From Reyranella sp. (lineage in GTDB: Bacteria; Pseudomonadota; Alphaproteobacteria; Reyranellales; Reyranellaceae), in NCBI GenBank assembly GCA_016780605.1, contig JADHLS010000028.1, positions 1-15,971 of the forward strand: a stretch of 15,971 bases of DNA, written 5' to 3'. Below, in pieces: positions 8,306-15,971 of the stretch (positions within the stretch are counted from its first letter, which is position 1; each line of letters begins with the position of its first letter). The notes under the pieces are model-generated. The model worked only from the letters and a program-made list of their open reading frames with translations. It made no database searches and was not told the origin of the DNA. A program made the position numbers and the translations under genes.

Positions 8306-8311
8306 CTCCTC
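8306..8311 (-). promoter_or_regulatory. Shine-Dalgarno site of ispH
   Basis: The minus strand reads GAGGAG here, 9 nt upstream of the ATG at 8296. It is the clearest ribosome binding site in the window and decides the ispH start in favour of MRVIMAQ rather than the internal methionine. Confidence 0.75.
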
Positions 8312-8547
8312 AGTGGGGCACGCCAGGGGTGGGATATCGGCATTGATCGGCTGGCTTGCCACCGAGGCAACGCAACCTATTTCTGGATTGGAGATTTGCA
8401 GACGTCATCAATTGTCCGCTACTGTGATCGCAGGCGCAAGCCTTGGTGGTATGCGCCAGTCGCCACCGTCTGCCCCGGCCCGGCGGCGGCAAGATGTCGC
8501 GCGCTCGGAACGATGAATGCGTTGTTTACGAACATGAGAGCGCGCTG

Positions 8548-8552
8548 AAGGA
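8548..8552 (+). promoter_or_regulatory. Shine-Dalgarno site of dxs
   Basis: AAGGA lies 6 nt before the ATG at 8559. An in-frame TTG at 8553 would extend the protein by two residues but would abut this site directly, so the ATG at 8559 is preferred. Confidence 0.65.
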
Positions 8553-8558
8553 TTGTCC

Positions 8559-10496
8559 ATGTCAGCTTCGTCTAAGACCCCACTGCTCGACCGGGTAAGG
8601 CAGCCGGCCGATCTGCGCAATCTTTCCACCGAGCAGCTGAAGCAACTCGCTGCGGAGTTGCGGGCCGAGACCATTGATGCGGTGTCCGTCACGGGCGGCC
8701 ACCTCGGCGCGTCGCTGGGCGTGGTCGAGCTGACGGTGGCCCTGCATGCCGTGTTCGACACGCCGCACGATCGTCTGATCTGGGACGTCGGTCACCAGGC
8801 CTATCCCCACAAGATCCTGACCGGCCGGCGCGATCGCATGCGCACCCTGCGGCAAGGCGGTGGCCTTTCCGGCTTCACCCGCCGTGCGGAGAGCGAGTAC
8901 GACCCCTTCGGCGCCGCCCACTCCTCGACCTCGATCTCGGCCGGTCTCGGCATGGCGGTGGCGCGCGAGCTGAAGGGCGAGGCGCGCCAGGTGATCGCCG
9001 TCATCGGCGATGGCGCGATGAGTGCCGGCATGGCCTACGAGGCCATGAACAATGCCGGCGCCAGCAAGGCCAACATGATCGTGGTGCTGAACGACAACGA
9101 CATGTCGATCGCCCCGCCGGTCGGCGCCATGAGCGCCTATCTCTCGCGCCTGATCTCCTCGCGCCCGTTCCTGTCGCTGCGTGAATTGATGGCCAAGATG
9201 GCGCGCCGTTTCCCGCGGCCGCTCGAGATGGCGGCGCGCCGCGCCGACGAGTTCACCCGCGGCCTGCTCACCGGCGGCACGCTGTTCGAGGAGCTGGGCT
9301 TCTACTATGTCGGCCCGATCGACGGCCATGATCTCGACCATCTGATGCCGGTGCTGCGCAATCTCAGGGACACCGACCACCAGGGACCGATCCTGCTGCA
9401 CGTCGTGACCCAGAAGGGCAAGGGCTACGCGCCCGCCGAGAAGAGCGCCGACAAGTACCACGGCGTCGTGAAGTTCAACGTCGTGACCGGCGAGCAGTCC
9501 AAGGGCCCGCCCGGCCCGCCGTCCTACACCAAGGTCTTTGCCGAAGCGCTGATCGCCGAGGCGGCGGCCGACAAGCGCATCGTCGCCATCACCGCGGCCA
9601 TGCCGTCAGGTACCGGCCTCGACGCCTTCGCCAAGCGCTTTCCCGAGCGCACCTTCGATGTCGGCATCGCCGAGCAGCATGCCGTCACCTTCGCCGCCGG
9701 CATGGCGACCGAGGGCATGAAGCCGTTCTGCGCCATCTACTCGACCTTCCTGCAGCGCGCCTACGACCAGGTGGTGCATGACGTGGCGCTGCAGAGCCTG
9801 CCGGTGCGCTTCGCCCTCGACCGCGCGGGCCTGGTCGGCGCCGACGGCGCCACCCATGCCGGCGCCTACGACATCGCCTATCTCGGCTGCCTGCCCAGCA
9901 TGGTGCTGATGGCGGCGGCCGACGAGCTTGAGCTGATGCACATGGTGGCGACGGCGGCGGCGATCGACGACAGGCCTTCCGCCTTCCGCTATCCGCGCGG
10001 CGAAGGCCAGGGGCTGGCGCTGCCGGCGCGCGGCACGCCGCTCGAGATCGGGCGCGGCCGTGTCGTGCGCGAGGGTACGGGCGTGGCGATCCTGTCCTAC
10101 GGCACGCGCCTCAAGGAATGCCTGCTGGCCGCCGACGATCTTGCCACCCGCGGCCTCTCCTGCACGGTGGCCGACGCGCGCTTCGCCAAGCCGCTCGACA
10201 CCGCGCTCATCGAGCGCCTGGCGCGCGAGCACGCGGTGCTGCTCACGGTCGAGGAGGGGGCGGCCGGCGGCTTCGGCTCGATGGTGATGCAGCACCTTGC
10301 CTGGCGCGGCTTGCTCGATGGCGGGCTGAAGTTCCGGCCGCTGGCGCTGCCCGACCGCCTGATCGATCACAACACGCAGCCCAAGCAGTACGACGAGGCC
10401 GGCCTCAACGCTCCGCAGATCGTCGCCGCCATGCTGGAAGCCCTGGGCCGGGAGCACGACAGGCTGCGCAAGCCGTCGCTGGCGCACACGAGCTGA
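8559..10496 (+). CDS. dxs: 1-deoxy-D-xylulose-5-phosphate synthase
   Basis: This is a 645-residue thiamine diphosphate enzyme that condenses pyruvate and glyceraldehyde 3-phosphate into DXP, the first and usually flux-controlling step of the MEP pathway. The N-terminus ([17 protein letters not shown]) and [18 protein letters not shown] are typical. The ThDP/Mg motif [16 protein letters not shown] begins at G150, with NDNDMSI after it. The transketolase-type pyrimidine domain has [17 protein letters not shown], with E372 matching the catalytic glutamate. The C-terminal transketolase domain follows, and the length is that of a normal Dxs. The start is set by AAGGA 6 nt upstream. The stop is 4 nt before hpnN, which suggests a dxs-hpnN operon. 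Whether this is the cell's only dxs or a pathway-dedicated second copy cannot be told from the window. Confidence 0.97.
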   Translation: MSASSKTPLLDRVRQPADLRNLSTEQLKQLAAELRAETIDAVSVTGGHLGASLGVVELTVALHAVFDTPHDRLIWDVGHQAYPHKILTGRRDRMRTLRQGGGLSGFTRRAESEYDPFGAAHSSTSISAGLGMAVARELKGEARQVIAVIGDGAMSAGMAYEAMNNAGASKANMIVVLNDNDMSIAPPVGAMSAYLSRLISSRPFLSLRELMAKMARRFPRPLEMAARRADEFTRGLLTGGTLFEELGFYYVGPIDGHDLDHLMPVLRNLRDTDHQGPILLHVVTQKGKGYAPAEKSADKYHGVVKFNVVTGEQSKGPPGPPSYTKVFAEALIAEAAADKRIVAITAAMPSGTGLDAFAKRFPERTFDVGIAEQHAVTFAAGMATEGMKPFCAIYSTFLQRAYDQVVHDVALQSLPVRFALDRAGLVGADGATHAGAYDIAYLGCLPSMVLMAAADELELMHMVATAAAIDDRPSAFRYPRGEGQGLALPARGTPLEIGRGRVVREGTGVAILSYGTRLKECLLAADDLATRGLSCTVADARFAKPLDTALIERLAREHAVLLTVEEGAAGGFGSMVMQHLAWRGLLDGGLKFRPLALPDRLIDHNTQPKQYDEAGLNAPQIVAAMLEALGREHDRLRKPSLAHTS

Positions 10497-10500
10497 GGGG

Positions 10501-13095
10501 ATGGCGTCGGGAATTGGCCGCGTCGTCGCGGCCTTCGTTACGGCAAGTGCGCGCCATCCACTGATCGTCCTGCTTCTCGCCATCGCGCTCACCGCGATGG
10601 CGCTGGTCTATTCGGCCGGTCACTTCGCCATGACCACCGACACGACCCAGCTGATCTCGAGTCGCGACGACTGGCGCAAGCGCGAGCTCGCCTTCGAGGA
10701 CACGTTCCCGTCGCTGCGGGGGCTCACCATCGTGGTGATCGACGGCGCGACGCCCGAGCTCACCGAGGACGCCGCCACCAGGCTGTCGGCGGCGCTCGCG
10801 CGCAAGCCCGAGCTCTTCCGCAGCGTGCGGCGTCCCGACGGCGGTCCGTTCTTCGACCGCAACGGGCTCCTGTTCCTGCCCCTGCCCGAGGTGCAGGCGA
10901 GCGTCGATGGCCTGATGCGCTCGCAGTTCCTGCTGACCTCGCTCGCCGCCGATCCCACGCTGCGCGGCGTGCTCACCACCGTCGCGACCACCTTGCAGGG
11001 TGTCCAGTACGGCCAGGCCAAGCTCGCCGACATCCAGCCGCTGATGACGGCGCTTGCCGACACCTTCGAGAAGGTGGCGGCGGGCGAGCCTGCGTACTTC
11101 TCGTGGCAGGACCTTATGGCGGGAGCATCGGCCAAGCCCAAGACGCGCAGCATCCTCGTCGTCCAGCCGGTGATGGACTACGCCGCCCTGCAGCCCGGCG
11201 AGATGGCGAGCAATGCCATCCGCTCGATCGCCCGCTCGCTCGACCTCGATCCGCTGCATGGCGTGCGCGTCCGTCTTACCGGTCCGGTGCCGCTCAGCGA
11301 CGAGGAGTTCGCCTCGTTGGCCGAGGATTGGGAGCTGGTGGCCGCCGCGATGGTGGCGGCGCTGCTCGGCATCCTGTGGTGGGCGGTCCATTCGGGTCGC
11401 GTCGTGACCGCGATCCTGCTGACGGCGTTCCTTGGCCTGATCATGACGACGGGATTGGGCCTGTGGGTGACCGGCCGCTTCAACCTGATCTCGGTTGCCT
11501 TCATCCCGCTGTTCGTCGGGCTCGGCATCGATTTCAGCATCCAGTTCAGCGTGCGCTTCCTCGCCGAGCGCCGCTTCCAGCCCGGTCTCGAGGAAGCCCT
11601 GGTCGCGGCCGGCGGCGGCGTCGGGCGGCCGCTGCTGCTCGCGGCCACCGCCATCGGCGTCGGCTTCCTCGCCTTCCTGCCGACCGAGTATGTCGGCGTG
11701 GCCGAGCTCGGCCTGATCGCCGGCCTCGGCATGGCCGTCGCCTTCCTGCTCAGCGTCACCCTGCTGCCGGCCCTGCTGCGCCTCGTCCGGGCGCCGGCGG
11801 GTCGGTTCGAGGAGGTGGGCTTTGCCGCCCTGGCGCCGGTCGAGGCCTTCCTCGCGCGCCATCGCACGGCCGTGCTGGCGGCCGGGCTGGTCGTGGCCAT
11901 CGCCTCGATCGTGGCGCTGCACTGGGCACGCTTCGATTTCAATCCGCTGCACCTCAAGAGCCCGCGCGTCGAATCGATGGCGACGCTGCGCGACCTGGCG
12001 TCCGATCCCGACTGGACGCCCAACACGCTGAACGTGCTCGCACCCTCGCTCGCCGCGGCCCAGCCCATCGCTACGAAGCTCGCCGCCCTGCCCGAAGTCT
12101 CGCGCACCGTCACGCTGCAGAGCTTCGTTCCCACCGGACAGCCGGAGAAGCTCGCGGTCATAAAGACCGCCGCCGAGCGCCTGGGACCCGCCCTCGCCGC
12201 TCAGCCCGCGCCGGCGCCGTCGGACGAGGAATTGCGCCAGACCATGGCCTCGACGGCCAGCGCGCTCACCCAGGCTGGCGAAGGGTCCGACCCCGCCGCA
12301 CAGGCGGCGCTGCGCCTGGCCAAGGCTCTCGATCGCCTGCAGCAGGCGATGCCGCTCGTCCGCGCCACGGCCGCGAGTGCGGTCGTGCTGCCGCTCGGCG
12401 TCATGCTCGACCGCGTTCGCGCGCTTCTGCAGGCGGGGCCGGTCACCCTCTACTCGCTGCCGGCCGACATCACCGGCGACTGGATCGGCAAGGACGGCCG
12501 CGCCCGCATTCAGGTCTTCCCCAAGCCGCAGTTCGATACCGATGACGGCATGTGGCTGTTCGCCCAGGCCGTCCAGAAGGTGACGCCCGACGCGACTGGC
12601 GTGCCGATCTCGATCCGCGCGGCGGGCGACGCCATCGTGAGGTCCTTCCTGCAGGCCGGCGTCTATTCCTTCCTCGCCATCACCGTGATCCTGGCGGTGG
12701 CGCTGCGCCGTGTGGCCGACGTCGTGCTCACCATGTTGCCGGTGCTGCTGAGCGGACTCTTGACCTTCGCCAGCACCGCCGTGCTCGACCTGCCGCTCAA
12801 CTTCGCCAACATCATCGCGCTGCCGCTACTGTTCGGCGTCGGCGTCGCCTTCAACATCTACTTCGTCATGGCCTGGCGCGCCGGCGAGACGGCGCCCCTG
12901 CAGTCGAGCCTGATGCGCGCCGTGCTGTTCAGTGCGCTCACCACGGCGACGGCGTTCGGCGCCCTTTGGCTCTCGAACCATCCAGGCACTGCGAGCATGG
13001 GCCGCCTGCTGATGATCTCGCTGGGCTGGGAGATCCTGGTCACCCTGCTGTTCCGGCCGGCGTTGCTGGCGCAGCCACCGAAGGTGGCGCGGTGA
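10501..13095 (+). CDS. hpnN: Hopanoid transporter HpnN (RND/MMPL family)
   Basis: This is an 864-residue inner-membrane RND/MMPL-type protein. HpnN is known to be needed for moving hopanoids from the inner to the outer membrane, and a Burkholderia homologue has been solved structurally. The architecture is a duplicated RND half: TM1 at about 20-40, a large periplasmic domain to about 277, a helix bundle at about 279-430, then another helix at about 457-475, a second periplasmic domain, and a final bundle from about 718 to the end. The first half has GLGIDFSIQF with D344 in the membrane; the equivalent second-half segment, GVGVAFNIYF, has A783 in its place. The C-terminal MAWRAGE segment resembles HpnN as I remember it. 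The ATG at 10501 directly follows the dxs stop and a GGGG. The stop overlaps the next gene as GTGA. Confidence 0.93.
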   Translation: MASGIGRVVAAFVTASARHPLIVLLLAIALTAMALVYSAGHFAMTTDTTQLISSRDDWRKRELAFEDTFPSLRGLTIVVIDGATPELTEDAATRLSAALARKPELFRSVRRPDGGPFFDRNGLLFLPLPEVQASVDGLMRSQFLLTSLAADPTLRGVLTTVATTLQGVQYGQAKLADIQPLMTALADTFEKVAAGEPAYFSWQDLMAGASAKPKTRSILVVQPVMDYAALQPGEMASNAIRSIARSLDLDPLHGVRVRLTGPVPLSDEEFASLAEDWELVAAAMVAALLGILWWAVHSGRVVTAILLTAFLGLIMTTGLGLWVTGRFNLISVAFIPLFVGLGIDFSIQFSVRFLAERRFQPGLEEALVAAGGGVGRPLLLAATAIGVGFLAFLPTEYVGVAELGLIAGLGMAVAFLLSVTLLPALLRLVRAPAGRFEEVGFAALAPVEAFLARHRTAVLAAGLVVAIASIVALHWARFDFNPLHLKSPRVESMATLRDLASDPDWTPNTLNVLAPSLAAAQPIATKLAALPEVSRTVTLQSFVPTGQPEKLAVIKTAAERLGPALAAQPAPAPSDEELRQTMASTASALTQAGEGSDPAAQAALRLAKALDRLQQAMPLVRATAASAVVLPLGVMLDRVRALLQAGPVTLYSLPADITGDWIGKDGRARIQVFPKPQFDTDDGMWLFAQAVQKVTPDATGVPISIRAAGDAIVRSFLQAGVYSFLAITVILAVALRRVADVVLTMLPVLLSGLLTFASTAVLDLPLNFANIIALPLLFGVGVAFNIYFVMAWRAGETAPLQSSLMRAVLFSALTTATAFGALWLSNHPGTASMGRLLMISLGWEILVTLLFRPALLAQPPKVAR

Positions 13096-13892
13096 GGTCG
13101 GTCGCCGCACTTCTCGTGGTCGCGGCGCTCCTGGTTCCCGCTGTCGCTCGCGCCGAGATGCGGCCCCATCACGCCGAGTATTCCCTGCGGCTCGGCACCG
13201 CGCTCAACGCGACGCGCATCGGCAGCGCGGTGCAGGACGTTACGCTCGATTGCGCCGGCTGGCACATCCGTCGCGACATCACCGTCGAGTTCTCGCTCAC
13301 CCCCACGCTCAAGGTCGCCATTGCCTCGCGCATGGAAGGCGACGAGCGCCGCGACGGCGCGGCCTTCACCTGGCGCGCCGTCCAGGCCATCAACGGCAGC
13401 GAAAGCGAGGTGCGCGGCACGGCCCATCGGGATAATGGTGTGGGGGATGACAGTGCATGGAAGGTCGAGGTGGCGACACCGAACGGCACCGACCGGTCGA
13501 CCTTGCCGCCGCTCACCCTGATGCCCGTCGCCGCGGTGAACTACGCGATCAAGCGGCTCGCCAAAGGCAGCGAGTCGTTCCCGGTGCTGCTGTTCGGCGC
13601 CGAGGCGGCGGGTGCTGCCTTCCTGATCGACGTCAAGCGGACCAGCAACGGCGCCCGCGATCCGACGCCCCCGTCGCAACAGGCGGTGGACGTCGCCGGA
13701 GCGCAATCCTGGCCCGTGACCCTGAGCGTCACCCGTGCCGGCCAGCCCGACGGCAAGCCCATCCTCTCGCTGCGCCTTCGCCTCTTCGACACCGGGATCC
13801 TCGACCGCGTCGTCGTCGATGCCGGCCCCATCACCGTGGCAGCGCACCTGCAAGCGCTGCAGATGCGCGAGCCGCCGAACTGCCCGCGCTGA
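13092..13892 (+). CDS. Secreted EipB-like (DUF1849) envelope protein
   Basis: This is a 266-residue predicted periplasmic protein. A Sec signal peptide (MRSVAALLVVAALLVPAVARA, cleavage probably after ARA at 20-22) is followed by RPHHAEYSLRLGTALNATRI, a block ending CAGWHIRRDITVEF, and a C-terminal stretch, LSLRLRLFDTGILDRVVVDAG, then QALQMREPPNC. This pattern matches my memory of the EipB/DUF1849 family, beta-rich periplasmic proteins needed for cell envelope integrity in Brucella. The mature protein has just two cysteines, C54 and C264, placed like the conserved EipB disulfide that ties the start of the fold to the C-terminus. GTG at 13092 is the start: it overlaps the hpnN stop as GTGA, with AAGGTGG about 5 nt upstream. 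Its coupling to hpnN suggests a periplasmic role linked to hopanoid transport or envelope assembly, which is inference. The family call is from motif memory, not a profile search. Confidence 0.72.
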   Translation: MRSVAALLVVAALLVPAVARAEMRPHHAEYSLRLGTALNATRIGSAVQDVTLDCAGWHIRRDITVEFSLTPTLKVAIASRMEGDERRDGAAFTWRAVQAINGSESEVRGTAHRDNGVGDDSAWKVEVATPNGTDRSTLPPLTLMPVAAVNYAIKRLAKGSESFPVLLFGAEAAGAAFLIDVKRTSNGARDPTPPSQQAVDVAGAQSWPVTLSVTRAGQPDGKPILSLRLRLFDTGILDRVVVDAGPITVAAHLQALQMREPPNCPR

Positions 13893-13971
13893 CGTCGGCA
13901 AGCCTGTTGCCCCGGGAGAGGCGGTGATAGGCTGGCGCCGGGGACGATGTTGGGGACGGTGTTGGGGGCGG
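13893..13971. other. Short intergenic gap between the EipB-like gene and the molybdo-oxidoreductase gene
   Basis: Seventy-nine bases without a gene separate the EipB-like gene from the next coding region. TTGCCC (13907-13912) and TAGGCT (13928-13933) resemble promoter boxes, but the 15-nt spacer is short. CCCCGG (13910-13915) and CCGGGG (13938-13943) could pair, but the loop is long and no T-run follows, so I do not call a terminator. A new transcription unit probably starts here, because the following gene is functionally unrelated. Confidence 0.35.
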
Positions 13972-13975
13972 ATGA
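13940..13975 (+). repeat. Three-unit imperfect 12-bp tandem repeat running into the start codon
   Basis: The units ggggacgatgtt (13940-13951), ggggacggtgtt (13952-13963) and gggggcggatga (13964-13975) follow one another without a gap. The first two differ at one base; the third is more diverged and contains the ATG at 13972. The G-rich third unit may double as a poor ribosome binding site. Confidence 0.6.
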
Positions 13976-15971
13976 ACAAGGCGGTATCGCGCCGTGGGTT
14001 CGTGCGGGCGGGCGTTGCATCGGGCATAGCCTTCAGGATCGGCCTGGTCGCGGATGGCGCGCGGGCAGCGATCCTCGACGATCCGCATTCGCAGCTCGCC
14101 TCGTGGATCGCGCCCGACGGCAAGGCCCGCTTCCGCACCGATGCCGTGGCCAAGGTCACCGGCGCCAAGACCTTCACCCGAGATTACCGCGCGCGTGACC
14201 TGCCGGGCTGGCCCAAGGACCAGAGCCACGCCTTCCTGCTGCACGCCACCCGGGCAGACGCGGCGTTCGCCGGCGTCGATCTCTCGCTGCTGGGCGAGGA
14301 CCTCAGGCCTGACCGCCTTGTCCTTGGCGACGAGCTGCTGAAGGACGGTCTCAGGCCACCGTCGGGTGGCGTGATCGGCCCGCCAGGCTTCTACGGCGAC
14401 GTCTTCCTGGTGCCGCCGGGCGAGACCCCGCGGCTGCTCGGCCAGCCGGTGGCCCTGCTGATCTATCGAGACTTCGCCCGCTTCGATGCGGCCCGCCGCA
14501 AGCTGCGCTTCGCCGACGGCGTCGTGCGCTGGGGCGCGGCGTCGGGCTATGCGACGCCGGCGAACTACGGCGCCGTCCGCTTCGTGCGTATCGCCGGTGC
14601 GACGCCCGACGCGCCGGACGTCTATGCGCCGATGACCGGGACCACCGTCTATGCCGGCTTCAAGGGCGACCAGGTCGCCTGGCCGGCGGCCGACAAGTCC
14701 GGTGATGCGGCCCAGCAGGCGATGTGGGCGGCCGGCGAGATCGACCGCATGATTGCCGCCGCCGATTCCTCCGCCGCCGAATCGCTAGTGGTGCGCCGCT
14801 CCTACTTCTCGCAGTCGATCGACGCCTCGGCGATGGAGGCCGACAATGGCCTCGCCTGGTTCGATCCGTCGAGCGGGGCGCTGCGGCTGATGATGGCGAC
14901 CCAGTCGCCCTACGAGGTCGCGGTCGGCACGGCCACGATGGCCAAGCCGTCGCGCATCGCCGTGACGTCGATCGACCTGTCGATCGGCTACACGGTGGGC
15001 TACGGCACCAAGGACCATTCGATCTTCCCCTACTTCGTCGTCATGGCGGGCCTGTACGGCGACGGTCGCCCGGTGCGCCTGGCAAACGATCGCTACCAGC
15101 AGTTCCAGCTCGGCATGAAGCGGCATGCCTTCTGGAGCGACCTGACGCTTGTCGTCGATCGCGCCACCCAGCGCTTTCGCGTCATGAAGGGCGCCTACCG
15201 GGTCGACGGCGGCGGCCGGCGGAACTTCTCGCCCGAGGTCGGCGGCGTCGGCGCTGCCGCCGGCCAGAGTGTCTACTACCTGCCCAACAGCGATTTCTCC
15301 GTCGAAGCGCGCGCCTCGCGCGCCGTCGATGCCGGCTCGACCCGCGGCTATGGCACGCTGCAGACCATGACCGCGACCGAGATGCTGGTCGACGAGATCG
15401 CCGTTCTGCTGTCGGTCGACGCCATCGAGCTCAGACGGAAAAACGCCCTGCTCTCGGGCATGCGCAACTCCCAGGGCGCGGTGCCCGCCGGTGCCCTCCG
15501 CACCGACGAGCTGCTGCAGCGCGCCGCCCGGCATCCGCTGTGGCGCGAACGCGATAAGGCCAAGCGCGCCTACGAGACCGCCAATCCCGGCAAGCGCTAC
15601 GGCGTGGGCTTCGCCTGCGTCCAGAAGGACTACGGCTCGGGCGGCGAGGCGGCCATCGCCACGCTCGATATGTCACCGTCGGGCAAGCTCTCGTTGCGCC
15701 AGGGCGGCAACGAGATGGGCACCGGCCTGACCACCAGCCATGCCGTCATGGTGCGCGACATCCTGGGCACCGCGCCCGACATCATGAGCTTCGGCGTGAC
15801 TGAGTGGCCGGAGATGCCGCTCAGCTCCACCGACGATGCTTTCACCACCACCCAGCAGCGCGAGGACGAGCTCGCCCGCGATCCGCACTGGACGCCGCTC
15901 CGGCAGACCGCGATGAGCGCATCGAACAGCGTCTATTTCGTCGGCCATGCCACGCGCACCGCGGCCAGCAC
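13972..15971 (+). CDS. Tat-exported molybdopterin-binding subunit, xanthine/aldehyde dehydrogenase family (3' end outside window)
   Basis: The frame is open from ATG 13972 to the window end, 666 codons without a stop. The N-terminus carries a twin-arginine signal, SRRGFVRAG (R7, R8), so the protein is probably exported folded to the periplasm. Residues from about 45 look like the a/b hammerhead domain of the xanthine dehydrogenase family: DGKARFRTDAVAKVTGAKTF, then a Phe-rich strand. Later come RGYGTLQ (R458-G461), followed by a helix with EMLVDEIAVLLSVDAIELRRKN, and QGGNEMGTG (577-585), both typical molybdopterin-contacting segments. The catalytic C-terminal glutamate lies beyond the window. 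The nearest types I know are the isoquinoline 1-oxidoreductase beta-like, Tat-exported enzymes, but the substrate is unknown. The partner [2Fe-2S] subunit is not upstream and may lie downstream. An in-frame GTG at 13924 is possible but would bury the Tat motif 16 residues deeper. Confidence 0.85.
   Translation, partial: MNKAVSRRGFVRAGVASGIAFRIGLVADGARAAILDDPHSQLASWIAPDGKARFRTDAVAKVTGAKTFTRDYRARDLPGWPKDQSHAFLLHATRADAAFAGVDLSLLGEDLRPDRLVLGDELLKDGLRPPSGGVIGPPGFYGDVFLVPPGETPRLLGQPVALLIYRDFARFDAARRKLRFADGVVRWGAASGYATPANYGAVRFVRIAGATPDAPDVYAPMTGTTVYAGFKGDQVAWPAADKSGDAAQQAMWAAGEIDRMIAAADSSAAESLVVRRSYFSQSIDASAMEADNGLAWFDPSSGALRLMMATQSPYEVAVGTATMAKPSRIAVTSIDLSIGYTVGYGTKDHSIFPYFVVMAGLYGDGRPVRLANDRYQQFQLGMKRHAFWSDLTLVVDRATQRFRVMKGAYRVDGGGRRNFSPEVGGVGAAAGQSVYYLPNSDFSVEARASRAVDAGSTRGYGTLQTMTATEMLVDEIAVLLSVDAIELRRKNALLSGMRNSQGAVPAGALRTDELLQRAARHPLWRERDKAKRAYETANPGKRYGVGFACVQKDYGSGGEAAIATLDMSPSGKLSLRQGGNEMGTGLTTSHAVMVRDILGTAPDIMSFGVTEWPEMPLSSTDDAFTTTQQREDELARDPHWTPLRQTAMSASNSVYFVGHATRTAAS

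Larger units (their letters stand above)
8297..8558. promoter_or_regulatory. Divergent ispH/dxs intergenic control region
   Basis: About 260 bp lie between the divergent ispH and dxs start codons. Apart from the two ribosome binding sites I see no gene: the short open frames here have no ribosome binding site or recognisable product. Promoters for both operons must presumably lie here. The stretch at about 8370-8430 is visibly richer in A+T than its surroundings. It holds the palindromes gacgtc (8401-8406) and caattg (8410-8415), and a weak plus-strand promoter-like pair, TTGCAG (8396-8401) and TACTGT (8420-8425) with an 18-nt spacer. A GGCGCA/TGCGCC inverted repeat (8433-8438 and 8452-8457) lies further towards dxs. 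The promoter assignment is inference; the boxes match consensus only partly. Confidence 0.5.

Noticed and set aside
8283..8516. Small open frames in the ispH-dxs intergenic region
   Set aside because: They lack ribosome binding sites and recognisable products, and partly overlap the ispH start and its ribosome binding site.
8553..8558. TTG at 8553 as the dxs start
   Set aside because: It abuts the AAGGA ribosome binding site with no spacing, whereas the ATG at 8559 has a 6-nt spacer and is a stronger start codon.
10405..11952. 515-codon open frame on the minus strand opposite the dxs end and hpnN
   Set aside because: The translation is low-complexity (Gln/Arg/Gly/Glu-rich) and lies antisense to hpnN, whose membrane topology and family motifs are clear.
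13910..13943. Possible terminator hairpin CCCCGG/CCGGGG after the EipB-like gene
   Set aside because: The stem is only 6 bp, the loop is 22 nt, and no T-run follows on either strand.
14724..15557. Open frames on both strands within 14724-15557
   Set aside because: Both lie inside the uninterrupted molybdopterin-subunit frame that starts at 13972. Their translations are Arg-rich and featureless, while the long frame carries Tat, hammerhead and cofactor-binding motifs.

Overview
This GC-rich window reads as one long hopanoid (bacterial pentacyclic triterpenoid) gene region from an alphaproteobacterium. The lineage call rests on the HpnCDE route to squalene, on an EipB/DUF1849-type envelope protein (a family I know as alphaproteobacterial), and on the composition. 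A Rhodospirillales- or Reyranella-like organism would fit, but the sequence alone does not settle the genus. I see no RNA genes, insertion sequences, CRISPR arrays or phage genes.

Layout. (1) Positions 1-6218, plus strand: the 3' part of hpnB, then hpnC, hpnD, hpnE, shc (hpnF) and hpnG. Every consecutive pair overlaps by 4 or 11 nt, so this is one tightly coupled operon. (2) Positions 6171-8296, minus strand: hpnH and, upstream of it, ispH. hpnH converges on hpnG and the two reading frames overlap by 48 nt, inside a three-copy 15-bp tandem repeat. (3) Positions 8297-8558: a roughly 260-bp divergent control region between ispH and dxs. (4) Positions 8559-13892, plus strand: dxs, the RND-type hopanoid transporter hpnN, and an EipB-like secreted protein that overlaps hpnN by 4 nt. 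(5) From 13972 to the window end: an incomplete gene for a Tat-exported molybdopterin-binding subunit of the xanthine/aldehyde dehydrogenase family, apparently a separate unit.

How they work together. Dxs and IspH catalyse the first and last steps of the MEP pathway that makes IPP/DMAPP. After farnesyl diphosphate (its synthase is not in view), HpnD makes presqualene diphosphate, HpnC makes hydroxysqualene, HpnE reduces it to squalene, and Shc cyclises squalene to hopene/hopanol. HpnH adds the 5'-deoxyadenosyl group and HpnG removes adenine, opening the route to C35 bacteriohopanepolyols. HpnN moves hopanoids towards the outer membrane. HpnB is a hopanoid-associated glycosyltransferase of unsettled role. 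Head-group genes (hpnI, J, K, O) and 2- or 3-methylases (hpnP, hpnR) are not in the window.

Most of this is a known system. The points most worth a second look are the EipB-like gene translationally coupled to hpnN, the repeat that shapes both ends of the hpnG/hpnH overlap, the pairing of dxs and ispH across one divergent regulatory region inside a hopanoid locus, and the Tat-exported molybdo-oxidoreductase next door.
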